Shown one piece after another: positions 19,763 to 30,972 of a stretch of 64,000 nucleotides of DNA. Source of the DNA: Diplonema papillatum (Eukaryota > Euglenozoa > Diplonemea > Diplonemida > Diplonemidae); contig JAPJBO010001081.1 in NCBI GenBank assembly GCA_030068145.1, forward strand, positions 1 through 64,000, given 5' to 3'. The notes under the pieces were generated by a model. That model was not told where the DNA came from. It saw nothing but the letters and a program-made list of their open reading frames with translations, and did not search any database. The first letter of the stretch is position 1. Each line of letters starts with the position of its first letter. The translations under genes were made by a program, and so were the position numbers.

Positions 19763-20285
19763 GACCGTATTGTTCACACCCCTCCGCCGGGTGTGGGCCT
19801 TCACGCGCGCCGGAACGAAGGCGCTAGCCGCTGTCAGGTGGCTCTTCCCCGGCTCAGGGGTAGTCGGTGTCACGTTGCGCGGTCGGGCGCGGCTTCCGAT
19901 CTGTCTCTCTCTGTGGCGGTCAGAGGAAACTCGTGCACTCGTCTTCGTTCGTGTTGTTGTTGTGTTGTTTCTTTTTGTCGGGGACTTCTTTCACCGGGGA
20001 GACCGGTACCGCTTTCCTCACAAACCCGAGGGAGGTTTATGGGTGACCACGGTAAGCCACCAATAAAGTTTTTTTTTTTTTGGAGCGCGGGACACTGTAC
20101 TCGACATGTTGGTACAGCGGGGCTGCCGGTATCCGGTTGCTTCCGGAGCGGTAGTCCAAAGAAATGCTTCTTCAGCACACTGTGAACGCCTGTCTCACAG
20201 CGACACGGGACTGGCCTGCGCTGACTGCAACAGGTCCGACCCGGTAAAAAAACCCGCGATGCAGTGACTCTACCCCCTGCATCAG

Positions 20286-23249
20286 GGTGGATCCGCTTCG
20301 TCCGGTCGCGCCCCACCAGATGCAATGACGATCCTTGCCACCCCTTGGGCTATAGAAAGGCTCAAGCGGTGGAAGAGGTCCTGGCAGGCGGCCGAAGCGG
20401 TCCGGTCTTCACGGAGGGCGTTGGCGCGGGCAATGTGCCGCAGCTCCGTGATTGCTCCTGGGCACCAGGCCCCGAACGTGTCTACAACTAGCGGCACCGC
20501 TCGCCATTCCCGCGGGTCTGGCTCATTGGCGATGATGCGTTGTAGACACGCTCCTTGACGGCTACAGCGTACGCGGCTGCTGCGCCCCCTGGCTCCGCCG
20601 CCGCCCGGGCTGCGTAGTGCGGCTGCGAGAGTTGTAGGGGGTACGTGACAGCGACGTCAAGTAGGACGGTGGTGCCGTCCCGGACGTAGCTGATGTCCGG
20701 GCGCTTGCGCCGCGCGTTAGCGAACACGGCTCGTCTCGATCGGAAGGACCGAGCAGTCCTCGTCGAGCGAAGTCGGCGACCGATGTCACGCAGCGCGTTG
20801 TGAAGGCGCGTTCGGCGGCCGCTGCCGAAACACGTCTGGGCGTGCGATCCGTTGACGTCGGTCGCACCGTGCCCGCAAAGGCGGCACGTCCCCCGGCGCG
20901 GCCGCAATTGGAAGCCCCAACCGAAGCCGGACTGCCACCGCCAGCTCGGCCGGAGACAACCACATTGATGGTATCCGCCTCAGGGTTGCCGTACAACCAC
21001 GCCGAAGCGTGCTTGCCGGAGCCGCTTTGGATCCGCGCCCGGATCCGGTCTTGAGCCCGGGTCAGGGCCTGACCCTGCAGTTGGCCGGAGTGGCCGAGCT
21101 CCTCCGTCAGCGACTCGAGAAGGTTCTTCCTCTTCTCGGTGGCCAAGCGGACGACCATGCCTTCTGTCCTCGCCCCTCGTACTCGGCTCGTGCCTGCATG
21201 ACGTCCTGCGATCTTCTCCATGGACGGATTCATAGGTTGCAAGGCGCGGGTCGACGAGGGACGCTTGGACGGCGTCGTGCCTGCTGCCACGTGAGGTGTG
21301 GCAGAGGGCCGGGGCCACGAGGGCGGGGAGATGCGGCCCCCCGTCCAGCGCCGCGGCGATGTGGGCGAATCCCGCTCACGTCCGCACAGCTGTGGAGGCC
21401 GAGGCCGCCCATCCTGACGGGGAGTGACGCCTGTGTCCACGACGCGTCATCGGTTTCGATCCCGGTGATCGTCGCGAGACAGGACTGGGTGACGCGGTCG
21501 ATGCCCGCGTAGGCGAAGACGGGCCCTGTCGCGCGCATGAGGTGCACCACTCCAACGAAGCCGGCACAGAAATTCGTCAGCGTGAGCGCCACGTGCGCGT
21601 CAGGTAGGGACGCGATCACCCTCAGCTTCCTCTCGGCGCCCTGTACACCCGTCAACGAACGCGCGGATCTTCTCCGGCGATCCGTTCGGCACTGCCAGGT
21701 GCTCGATCTCGTCGAGGGAGCACGTCTCGATGCCGATCTAGGCCCGCCGGTACCTCGGCACCCGGGGCAATCGCCAGTCTGCACTTGCCCCTATTGAGGC
21801 TCAGACCGACTGCTGCGGCTCGCCGCTCGAAAACGCACAGCCATCGCGCGATCGAGTCGAGTTCCCCGCCCGTTACTCCGTCGTCGAGGTAGAACGTCAG
21901 GAGCTCGAGGCTGGCCCGGCTCAGCGCTGAGTGGTTGGGCGCGGCCTCCGGCTGCTCCTGAGGTGCCGGCTCCTGTGCTACTGGCCCGGCGCCCTCCGGA
22001 TCCTCGGGGGCGCCTCGCTGGTATCATGGCCACCGCGCCGGCGGTCGGGGCCGGGGCGCGAGGGCCGGCGACTCCGGGCTCCGCCGGGCACCCACGTGGG
22101 CTTGGGTCCTCGGGTGGCGGTTGCGCTGGCCCCGGCTCGTGCGGTGGCGGTGGCCCCTGCTCAGGAGGGCCCTCTCCGCCTTCCACGGCTCCTGCGGGGT
22201 CCGCGGGCTCCTCCGGCCGCGGAGCCTGAGCGCCCGCCCCCGGGGCCTCTTCCGGCGCCGGCTGGACTGCCGGGCTGACCTGTGGCCCTGCCGCAGCCTC
22301 GGCCGGCGGCGGCGGCGGCGCGATGACGTCCTGCAGCGCCAGGCTGTAAGTGGAGAGGCCCCAAGGGGTCCCCCTGTTGCACCCCACGCTTCGGAAGTGA
22401 GCAGTTTGGTCTCCAACTCTGCAGTATGGAGTGCTTCCCGTATGCCGCCATGGTGTACGCCAAGACCTGGGGGACATGCCTGCTGGCGCTTTGAATGATC
22501 GCCTCCCTCTGCAGGGAGTTGAATGCGTTCGCCAGGTCGATCTGGAGGATGCCCTTGCCCGCCCCGCCTTCCCTGCGGTACATGGCCGCCACCCTACGGA
22601 CGGCGAGAATTCCCGCGTCGGTTCCGGCCTTCACCCCGACACCGACCTGCCCGCTTCGCCGGAGCACGCTTTGCCCGAGCTCCTTTACCACCCGGTCGGA
22701 CGCGAGGACCTTTCCGGCCACCCTCCGCAGAATCTCGCCGCAGGCGATGGGTCGGATGCCGCCCCCTCTTTTCACCAGTGGGACCAGCTTGGCCCCGTAG
22801 AGGTATGGCCTGGCCGCCGCCGAAACCCTCCCGGACGAGAGGGCCCATACCGCGTCTGCCACAGCCTCCTTGAAGGAGCCGGAGCTGTCCCAGAGGTCCA
22901 GCAGGTGCTGCGCAGAGAGCCCGGAGGGGCCGGCCGCCGTGCCCTTCGGCATCTTCTTCAGCAGTCTCCGAACCGCACTCGGCGAGGGCCGTGCCACGTT
23001 CAGGCCCTGCATCGCCGGGTCGCCTTGCCACCCTCGGCAGCCGGGTGGAGGGCCCTGAGCTGCGCCATGGTGGCCTCGTCTGGCGGGGCCGTCTGCGCTG
23101 CCGAAAGCGCCGACACCGCCCGCGAGTAACACCGGTCCCGCGCCCGCTTGATGACCTGGCGACACGGTGGGGGCGTCCAGGTCATGCCACTGACCTGACC
23201 GCCGTCTGGAGCTCGACCCTGTGGTCGTTGTCCTCGACCGGGTAGGCAC
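20286..23249 (-). pseudogene. Broken RT and RLE endonuclease part of RLE element
   Basis: Fragments in several frames match the intact homologue: KKMPKGTAAGPSGLSAQHLL and the LQIDLANAF motif (23249-22461), the proline-rich insert and FYLDDG region (22330-21890), and the CCHC plus PD-D endonuclease (about 20930-20600). Comparison with 40552-42719 shows single-base indels in otherwise near-identical DNA (for example around 22390-22430). They may be true decay or uncorrected sequencing errors. Confidence 0.8.
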
Positions 23250-23464
23250 GCCGGCGCGCGCGACCTTGAGCCTTCCCAGCCGTGATGGCCAAGGCCTCCG
23301 ACCAGAGCGTCCCGAACAGGCCGTCCCTCCAGAGTCTGACCCGGCGGCGGAGGGCCTCTGTCACCGCTCTGCGTCCTCCCCGAGTGGTGGCCGCCAAGAT
23401 GAGCGGGGCGAAGGCATATACCCGCAGCCACCCCGCGTCGTCAGATGCCCCCCGGAGCACAGTC

Positions 23465-24292
23465 TCAAACAGGGCGGCGACCTGCGGTTTCGCCGTTGTG
23501 GGGACCCTGTTCAGGGTGGGCACATTGGCCGCGGCTACCTGGGCAAAGGTGAACGGGAGCGCCGCCCCCTGAAACCATCTCCCCGGGGCCGCCTCCCCCC
23601 CTGGGCCGCCTGGCCGGGGGGGGCGGGGGCCTCCGCACTGGCTCCAGCCCAGCGGCCACTCGACCTTGGTAGGCCCGGGAGCGGGGGCACCAACTGCAAT
23701 GCCTGCCCCTCCGCTCCCCGGGTCCCGCCGCATCCCTGCAGATGCAGACCGCCGCTCCTCCTTGCGGCCCGGCCGGCTGAGCCCTAACCGGTGGCGGAGG
23801 TACCGGTGGCACGACAGGAATTACTACGGGCGGGGCCGCGGGCGGCTCCCCTGGCGGCCCGGGATTGGGGTGGATGTCCCCGTCGCAACACAGGTCGTCT
23901 CCTCCGCGCCCGGAGGAAACGACCTGTGCGGCGGCGGAGTCATCCATCCCTGTGGCCGCCCAGTGAGCCTGTCGGCCCCTCCTTCGTGGGCCCGGGTGCC
24001 GGGGGACGTCCCCGTCGTCGCACGGGTCGTCGCCGCCCCTTCCCAAGGAGACGTGAATCTCCGGGTCCGGGCTTGCTATCCCGGCCGCGTGCGCCACCCT
24101 CACGCTGTCCGGGAACAGGACGGGCGTAAGTGGCCAGCTGGACTGCGGGGGACCCGGGGGTTGGCTCTCCATGGCCGCTCCCCTCCCCTGGCCGGGCTGC
24201 GCCAACCTGTCCTTCACCCGCGCGGCGATGGCTCGCACTGAGGCGACCAGGCCCGCGCCCCTCCCCAGGCCCGTGTCGGGCTTCTGCCTCAC
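23465..24292 (-). pseudogene. 2A-bearing middle part of broken RLE polyprotein
   Basis: This 275-codon stretch carries the degenerate motif DDGDVPRHPGP (24022-23990) and a canonical-looking 2A core, CDGDIHPNPGP, at about 23887-23855. A Cys cluster CIC-HCSWC follows downstream. The same order is found in the intact copy at 45546-45870, so the pair is an old, conserved feature of the family. The frame is lost upstream at about 24290 and downstream at about 23465. Confidence 0.75.
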
Positions 24293-27003
24293 CGGGGCCG
24301 GCGTCCCGACGGGCGATCGTGACGCGGGGCGCTTGGCTCCAGTCGCCGGAGTCCCAAGCGTGGCCCCGCACCCCTCTCCAGAAGGCGTTGGCTCGCCGCG
24401 TCTACCGGGGGTCGCTGCTGCGGTTCCGGTGATCCGACCCCCGGAGCGGGGGTGCCGGATCCGCCGCTGACGTCTCGCTGCTCAGAGGCCGAGGCTTGCT
24501 CCGAACCCTGCGCCGGCGAACCCGGCCGAAGGAAGCCCCCATCCATCGCCTCGGCCCCCTCCGACAGGAAGCTGGGCTCCGACGGCACGTACCCCCAGGT
24601 GAGCCCGGACGGGGGGGTCTCCCACCCTTCCTCGGGGCCTCCCGGCCGTCTGCGGCGCACGGCCGCCGGCGTACCGACCGGGGACCGCGATGCGGGGCGC
24701 TTGGCCCCCTGCCCCTGGTGGGCTTCAGAGCCCCCGGCCGGCGCCTCGGCCTGGCCCGGTTGCTGGGCTCCTTCCCGGCAGCCTCCTCCCGGGGGTTCTC
24801 GCTGATCGGACCCTCCCTCCGCTGCTGGCGCTTCGGCCGACGGCTGGCTCGGCGGCGCTGCGCCCGCCCCCGCGCCCCCGTCTCCGGGGTCGGGGCCTCC
24901 CTTGTCCCCCCCGTCGGCCCGCGGAGCACCCGCCCCCTCTTGAGCCAGTTCGTCGTCCGACTCGGAGCCCGAATCCGACCCGTCCTCGCCCGGTCCAGAG
25001 CCAGTCCCGGACTCGGAATCCGGAAAGGGGTTCGCCTCCGAGCTCCCTCGCAGGGCGCTCAGGTCCACCCCGTGCCTGAACTTCCGGCTATGCCGCCTGT
25101 CCCGTGCCGAGCTGGCTTGGGCGGCGCCTGCGAGGGCGGCCGGGCCGGCCTCGCCGCCAGCCGCGACGTGGTCGGCCCGGACTCCCTCGCCTCCGGCGGC
25201 CGCGGGTTCGGCCTGGGCGGCCGCTGCTCGGTCGGCCTGGTCGACCTCGCCACTAGCGGCGACGGGGTCGGCCCGGACGGCCTCGCACCCGGCGGCGGCC
25301 GCGGCGGCAGGTTCAGCCCGATCGACCTCGCCCCCAGCGGCGGCGGGGTCAGCCTGGCTGGCCTCGCACCTGGCGACTGCGGGGTCGGCCAGGTCGACCT
25401 CGCCACAAGCGGCGACGAGGTCGGCCTGGACGGCCTCGCACCCGGCGGCTGCGGGGTCGGCCAGGCCGACCTCGCCACAAGCGGCGACGAGGTCGGCCTG
25501 GACGGCCTCGCCCCTGGCGTCTGCGGGGTCAGCCAGGTCGACCTCGCCACAAGCGGCGACGAGGTCGGCCTGAACGGCCTCGCACCCGGCGGCGGCGGGT
25601 TCTGCCTGGACGGCAACGGGGTCAGCCTGGGCCTGGTCGCCCTCCCTGCTTGCCGGCAACGACTGCGCCCTGGGACGCCCCGCCGGGACTAGCTCGACGT
25701 CCCGAGGAGTCGCCGGCGAGGACGCCGCCGACGACCTCGGGAAGTCCACCTCCTCGTCAAAGAGGCGGCGCCCCACCGGCAGATCGCCGGCCTGGGGGGC
25801 CTCGGATGCCTCACGCATCCCAGCGTCCCTTCCGGCCGGCTCCTTTGGCCCAGGGGCTACCGGCGGCGGGAGGAACGCAAACCCCTGGTGGGGCACCCTC
25901 GCCGCCCGCGGTGCGCTCGGCACCAGTGCCCTCTCGGCCTCCTCTTGTGGGGCGAGCCCCCGCAAGATCTCCTGCATCTCGCCGAGAGATGCGTCCATCT
26001 CGGCGACGTGGGCTACGACGAGCTCGTCGTAGCCCCGACTCGCGGTCTCCCTGCGGTGCTGGGAGGCGTGCTGAGCGGCCTCGCCGGCGGAGGCGCTCAA
26101 CCGCCCGCAAAGGCCACAGAGGGCCACCACCGGCGTGGCGGCCCAGCTGCGAAACCACTGGAGGTGTTCTTCCTCCAGCGCCTCCGCCTCCGCCTGCGCC
26201 CGGCGGACTCTCGCCCAAGCGTCCAGAACCGCGGGAAGCTGCGGTCCCTCCGGGAGCTCGTCGACGGCGTGTAGCGCCGTGGCCTGCACACCCTTGCTGG
26301 AGCGTGCAGGCCTCGGCCCGGTTGTCTGTGCTGTGTGTGTTTGTTTGGTTCGCAAAGGGGGGGGGTGGTACGAGCGGTTCGCAAACGGCGCTGTGGGTTT
26401 GTTGTTTGAAAAAAAGGGGCGTACCTCCCCCGCGCGCTGGTGCCGGTCCGGGCACCGGGTGTTCCGGCATCTACCCTGCTTGAAGGCAGGGCAAATGGGG
26501 AGCAACCGGTGCTCGTACCGGCACTGGCTACGACGACAGCCTGCGCGCCGGAAGTTGAAGTTCCGACAGACTTCCTCCTTCCGGCCTGCGGGCTGCGCCG
26601 TGTTCACACGGGTGTCGGCGGCTGCGGCTGCGGCGACTGCGGCTGCGGCGGGAGCGCGTCTTCCCTGCCTCAGCGCCTCGGCGAACGTCGGGACGGCGGC
26701 ATCGACGGCGGCATCGACAGCGGCGGCGGCGGAAGCGTCCTCTCCCCGCGCGACCGCCTCAGCGAACGTCCGGGGGGCGGCCCGGAGAGACGCGGCGAAC
26801 GCAGCGGCGTCCGTCGGTGTCCGTGTCGCGGCGGCGGGGCACGCGAACCCCGGCCACCCGGCCGTCGACAGGGCCGCTGCCCCTGCCGAGAAGGCAGCGG
26901 CCAGCTCCCGGCTGCCCGTCCCTGCTCCGAGGGCGGCAGCAGCCGTCCCGGCCCCGCCCGCCGGAGCGGGGGGCCCGCCACCCCCCGGGTCGGGGGCGGC
27001 CAT
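24289..27003 (-). pseudogene. N-terminal part of RLE polyprotein (CCCH and C2H2 fingers)
   Basis: A 904-codon frame from the ATG at 27003. After an Ala/Pro-rich leader it has two CCCH fingers (CRNFNFRRAGC-SQC-YEH, then CPAFKQGRC-TRC-DRH, about 26570-26440) and a C2H2 finger (CGLCG-QHASQH, about 26120-26060). A stretch of about eight imperfect 72-bp repeats encodes an Ala/Asp/Val/Glu-rich tract (about 25640-25130), then an acidic Ser/Asp/Glu region and the basic motif KRPASRSPVGTP. The frame breaks near 24289 where the intact homologue continues into the 2A region. Confidence 0.75.
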
Positions 27004-27048
27004 GCGTGTGTTGGTGTGTGTGTGTGTGCTTTTCTCAACGATTTCGCG

Positions 27049-27222
27049 TTTTTTTTTTTTTTTTTTTTTTAACATGTCGACGCCCGTAGGCAACGGCTTC
27101 ACTGGGCCGGATTTAACGTCGGGTTAGAAACTGAACTGATACTGAAAGAAAAATGGAAACGGGGAGGAATTCGATTGTCGGGGCTTCCTGCAAACTGATC
27201 CCCCCATGTAGGCCTTACTAGT
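27049..27222 (-). mobile_element. Repeat Z with poly(A) tail (copy 1)
   Basis: About 150 bp (27071-27222) plus a 22-nt T run (27049-27070). It is nearly identical to 62278-62450. The tail orientation makes it the 3' end of a minus-strand retroelement or a SINE. No RNA fold or coding region was recognised. Confidence 0.65.
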
Positions 27223-27230
27223 GATAGCGA

Positions 27231-29420
27231 TTCAATTTCAATTTCAATTTCAACATTTGGAAACCGCGCCCGGGTTAGGCTTGGGGATACGGTGCTAAGG
27301 TTCCTTGTGCCTTCTCTTCATCCTTGGGGCGTTTGTTTGTTTTCTGTTTCCTTTCGTTCGTTCTTGGTATGGTTGTGGGGGGGTTCAGTGGGATTGTTTC
27401 TTGCCCGCCCTCCCCTTGTTTCTTGCCGCTCTTCTGGTAATGATGTCCTGGCGTGCCAGGCTTTACCAGTCGCGGTCGGTGTGTTTCCGGCGATTGTCGC
27501 GCTGTCAGTTGCCTGTGATAGTAATTTGTCAAGGGTTTGCTTTGGTTCGCTGCTGATATGCTGCTTGGCTCTGCGTGTTGTGTGCAGTGATGGTTGTTTT
27601 TCCTTGGTTTTGTTGTGGCTTCGTCCTTCGCTCGCCCTCCCTTTCCGGTGCGGTGTTCTGACGTCTTTTGGTAACCCTGGCGTGCCAGGTTTGCCTGTTG
27701 AGTCGGTCTTCCGTGTCGGTCGGGGGGGGTTTGCTTTCGCTTCTGTTGTTGTCGGGCGCGTGGCGCTGTTTCGCTGCCGCTGCCCGTCCTGCTGCCTTCG
27801 CTCTTGTGGGTTGTTGTTGAGCGTGGTGCGTGTAGCACTGAAACGGGGGGTTAATACGTTGTCTGTTGTTTTGGCAGGACTCGGCTTCTCTTGCGTGCTT
27901 GGGGGGGGGGCGTTGTTATTGGTTCTGGTTTTGTGGGACAAGGTAAGGGAAAGGTATTTCTTTTTCGGCAGTTGGTGGGGGGTATTTTTTGGACTTGTTG
28001 TGCGGCTCTCCCTTCCGGGCGGTGTTCTGACTTCTGTTGGTAAACCCTGGCGTGCCAGGGTTTGCCTGTTGAGTCGGTCCTCCGCTTCGGTCGGGGGGGG
28101 CTGGTTTGGTTGCTGCTTGTCTCTGTTTCGCTTTGCGGCGCTGTTGCGTGGTGCGGTCCGTTGGGCGCTTCGCCTGCCTCTACTTTGTTCTTCCTTCCGG
28201 GGCCTTTGAGCTTGCTGCTTGTCTCTGTTTCGCTTTGCGGCGCTGTTGCGTGGTGCGGTCCGTTGGCCTGTTCGCTTCCGGCAGCGTCAGAAACACTGGG
28301 CTGGTGTTTCCGACGCTGTTCTATCCCGTGCTCATTGTCCGCTCTCGGCCCGGAGGGTTGTCTTTTTTTTGTTTTGGTTGCTAATGCACTGTTCTTGTGT
28401 TGCAGCTACCTGTCTGCCTCAGTGACCGCTCCTGTGCTCACTCTGCGTGGTGCGGTCCGTTGGCCAGGTCGTCTCCGGCAGTCGGAAACACCGGGCTGGT
28501 GTTTCTGACGCTGTTCTATCCCGTGCTCATTGTCCGCTCTCGGCCCGGAGGGTTGTCTTTTTTTGTTTTGGTTGCTAATGCACTGTTCTTGTGTTGCAGC
28601 TACCTATCTGCCTCAGTGACCGCTCCAGTGCTCACTCCACCCTTTTGGACCTTCCTATGGTCAGGTGGGTGTGCTGTCGGTGCACCGAGTCTACCCTTCG
28701 TTGGTAGTCGTGTTCGGTCGCGGCGCTGTTGCGCTGCTGCGGTGGTACTTTTGTTTGCCTTCTTTTCTTTCCCCTCTCTTTTCTTATTGTTCTCAGGTGC
28801 TGTTCGGTCCGGTGACCGGCTGCGTCCGTGTCGGCGTGCGGGCTTCGGCTGTTCGTCGGCGCCTGCGTCTCCGTTGTCGTGCTGCCGGTTTACTGCTGCC
28901 GCCTTGCGGCGGTTGGTCGGTGGCCGTGGGGACTGTGTAGTGCCGGGTGTGTGCGTCTGGTGTTGGACTGCGCCGTCAGCGTACTGATTCGCGCTTCGCA
29001 CTCAGCAGCCCTGTTGCGCCTGCACCGGCGGTCGGGTGAGGTTGCTTTGCACGGATGTGCCGGGTGTGTTGCCGCCTCAGTCTTCCGACCCGGCCCGAAC
29101 TATGCCCATCCTTCGGCATCCTCGGAGCTTGATCCCTCGAGGTCGAAGGTGTTGTCGACGCCATTGGTTGCTGCTGCCGCCATGTTGCCGTCGAGTTCCG
29201 GTGTGCCGGGCTCAGGTGGGTCTTCGTAGACCTCGTACTTCGGCACAAGCCCCACGGCCTGAAGGTACGCGAGGGCTGCTTCAGGGAGCTCGAAGAGCAG
29301 CGGCCAAAGCAGCTTGTGCCTTTCCCTGGGTGTCGGCTTTTCCCTTGGTGTGTCCGGGATGGCTTTGTGGACCCGTCTCCACATGGTCGCTCTCTCGTCG
29401 CCCCCGATTCTGCATTCCAG
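27231..29420 (-). mobile_element. 5'-truncated copy of LINE family B
   Basis: Matches 10038-12238 nearly base for base, including the hexamer tail, the 3' UTR duplications and the last part of ORF2. An 11-bp deletion relative to the full copy is seen near 27740. The 5' break at 29420 joins a short tgaa repeat. Confidence 0.9.
29100..29420 (-). pseudogene. Remnant of LINE family B ORF2 C-terminus
   Basis: The last 107 codons of ORF2, beginning within the CCHC knuckle (CRIGGDERATMW) and ending with the same TAG as the intact copy. The reading frame is kept but everything upstream is missing, as expected for incomplete reverse transcription. Confidence 0.85.
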
Positions 29421-29446
29421 ATTGAATGAATGAATGAATGAAAAAC
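29421..29446. repeat. Short tgaa microsatellite at LINE break
   Basis: About four and a half units of tgaa followed by aaaaac mark the 5' break point of the truncated LINE. Confidence 0.6.
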
Positions 29447-29609
29447 AAGCACCGTCCATCCGCTGCTCAGAAGAGCCGCGTCTGGAACAGGTCAGGCGTT
29501 ACTAGCCTATTTGCGCCAAGAGACACGCGCACGAGTGACAGGTCCACAGGTTAGGGGTTAGGAGGGAGTGGGGGGGGGGGGCGGATGATAAAATTGTGAC
29601 GAATAAGAG

Positions 29610-30546
29610 TTTCGTTAGCTTGGCATGCCCTCGAGGACCGTCGTGGGTGTGTTTGGCCCTGACCGGAGTCTGGGCTGTTGACGGCTTTGTCGCTCGGGTT
29701 CTGCCTGCGCTACGACTTGCTCCGTGGTTTCGAGCGGCACTGCGCTTTGCTCGTCGTGCTTTTGCTCGTGCTGAACTCGTTGCCGTGTTGGCGTTCAATA
29801 CGCGACGAACCTTTGCAACGACGCGCTGAGTGCCCTCACCGTGCTGTTCCAGCTGCGAGCTGGGGAAGGGACGAGGGGGGATAAGGGGGGATACTGGTTG
29901 TGTTGTGACGAAAAAGAGGTGTTTCGTTAGCTTGGCATGCCCTCGAGGACCGTCGTGGGTGTGTTTGGACCTGACCGGAGTCTGGGCTGTGGACGGCTTT
30001 GTCTCTCGGGTTCTGCCTGCGCTACGACTTGCTCCGTGGTTTCGAGCGGCACTGCGCTTTGCTCGTCGTGCTTTTGCTCGTGCTGAACTCGTTGCCGTGT
30101 TGGCGTTCAATACGCGACGAACCTTTGCAACGACGCGCTGAGTGCCCTCACCGTGCTGTTCCAGCTGCGAGCTGGGGAAGGGACGAGGGGGGATAAGGGG
30201 GGATACTGGTTGTGTTGTGACGAAAAAGAGGTGTTTCGTTAGCTTGGCATGCCCTCGAGGACCGTCGTGGGTGTGTTTGGCCCTGACCGGAGTCTGGGCT
30301 GTGGACGGCTTTGTCTCTCGGGTTCTGCCTGCGCTACGACTTGCTCCGTGGTTTCGAGCGGCACTGCGCTTTGCTCGTCGTGCTTTTGCTCGTGCTGAAC
30401 TCGTTGCCGTGTTGGCGTTCAATTCGCGACGAACCTTTGCAACGACGCGCTGAGTGTCCTCACCGAGCTGTTCCGGCTGCGAGCTGGGGTAGGGACGAGG
30501 GGGGGGTTACCGATTGATGTTGTTTGTTGGGACTCGTTGACGGAGG
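29610..30546. repeat. Tandem repeat, three 312-bp units
   Basis: Three near-identical units start at about 29610, 29922 and 30234; the third diverges at its end. The unit contains a pyrimidine/purine-rich block ending in gggacgaggggggataagg. Open frames running through all units on the minus strand follow from the unit length (312 = 3 x 104) and are not evidence of a gene. Flanks 29447-29609 and 30547-30732 hold no recognisable gene; a 20-bp segment ending gacgagtgcac is duplicated at 30678-30732. Confidence 0.85.
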
Positions 30547-30972
30547 AGTCCGGGTGGGGATGGACAACAATAAAGTGCTGGCACCGACTACTCCCCTTTA
30601 GGGCCTTCCAGCCGGGTTCCGAGTGGTGCTTACTGGAGCGCAGCAGACTGAACTGTACGATCTCGACAAGAGTCTTGTGAAATAAGACGAGTGCACGTTT
30701 GTACCAATTAAGAAAATAAGACGAGTGCACATTTCGCTCAGCGGTTAGCCTGCGTCCTCTTCTGGCGATGCGTACGAAGCGCGCGCTGGACGCGGAGCCT
30801 CAGTCGGGCTGCGCGGGGCGGTGCGGCGTCGTCCGGCGTCGACGGCGACGTGCTGCGAACTGCGAGAGCACCGTGGCAGGTGACGGGTTCAGGATGGCCG
30901 GCGCGAGAGTACCCAGGCCCCGGCGATCCCCTGCCTCGGACTGCAGCCGCTGCGTGGACGGGTGACGTTGCC

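Larger units (their letters stand above)
10038..20068 (-). mobile_element. Intact 10-kb APE LINE (family B)
   Basis: A complete minus-strand LINE: 5' UTR 20068-19763, ORF1 19762-16388, ORF2 16386-11917, a long 3' UTR (11916-10059) and a 3' end made of GAAATT hexamers (10058-10038) instead of poly(A). Its 5' end abuts the 13-nt A tail of the decayed RLE element on the same strand. A 5'-truncated, nearly identical copy occupies 27231-29420, which confirms the 3' end and recent activity. Ten kilobases is long for a LINE. Confidence 0.9.
20069..27048 (-). mobile_element. Decayed RLE-type LINE (RLE subfamily A)
   Basis: A full-length minus-strand copy of the family that is intact at 42942-49306. 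Its 5' end (aatcgttgagaa, 27043-27030) follows the A tail of repeat Z, and its own A tail is the T run at 20069-20081. The 3' third is nearly identical to 40552-42941. The coding frame is broken by many single-base insertions and deletions. Confidence 0.85.

Noticed and set aside
27292-28209. Plus-strand Cys/Val/Leu-rich frames, also at 10100-11800
   Set aside because: They lie antisense in the 3' UTR of LINE B and are composition-driven; both copies share them by descent.
29502-30422. 306-codon minus-strand frame with repeated peptide
   Set aside because: It is the 312-bp tandem repeat read in a frame that stays open because the unit is a multiple of three.
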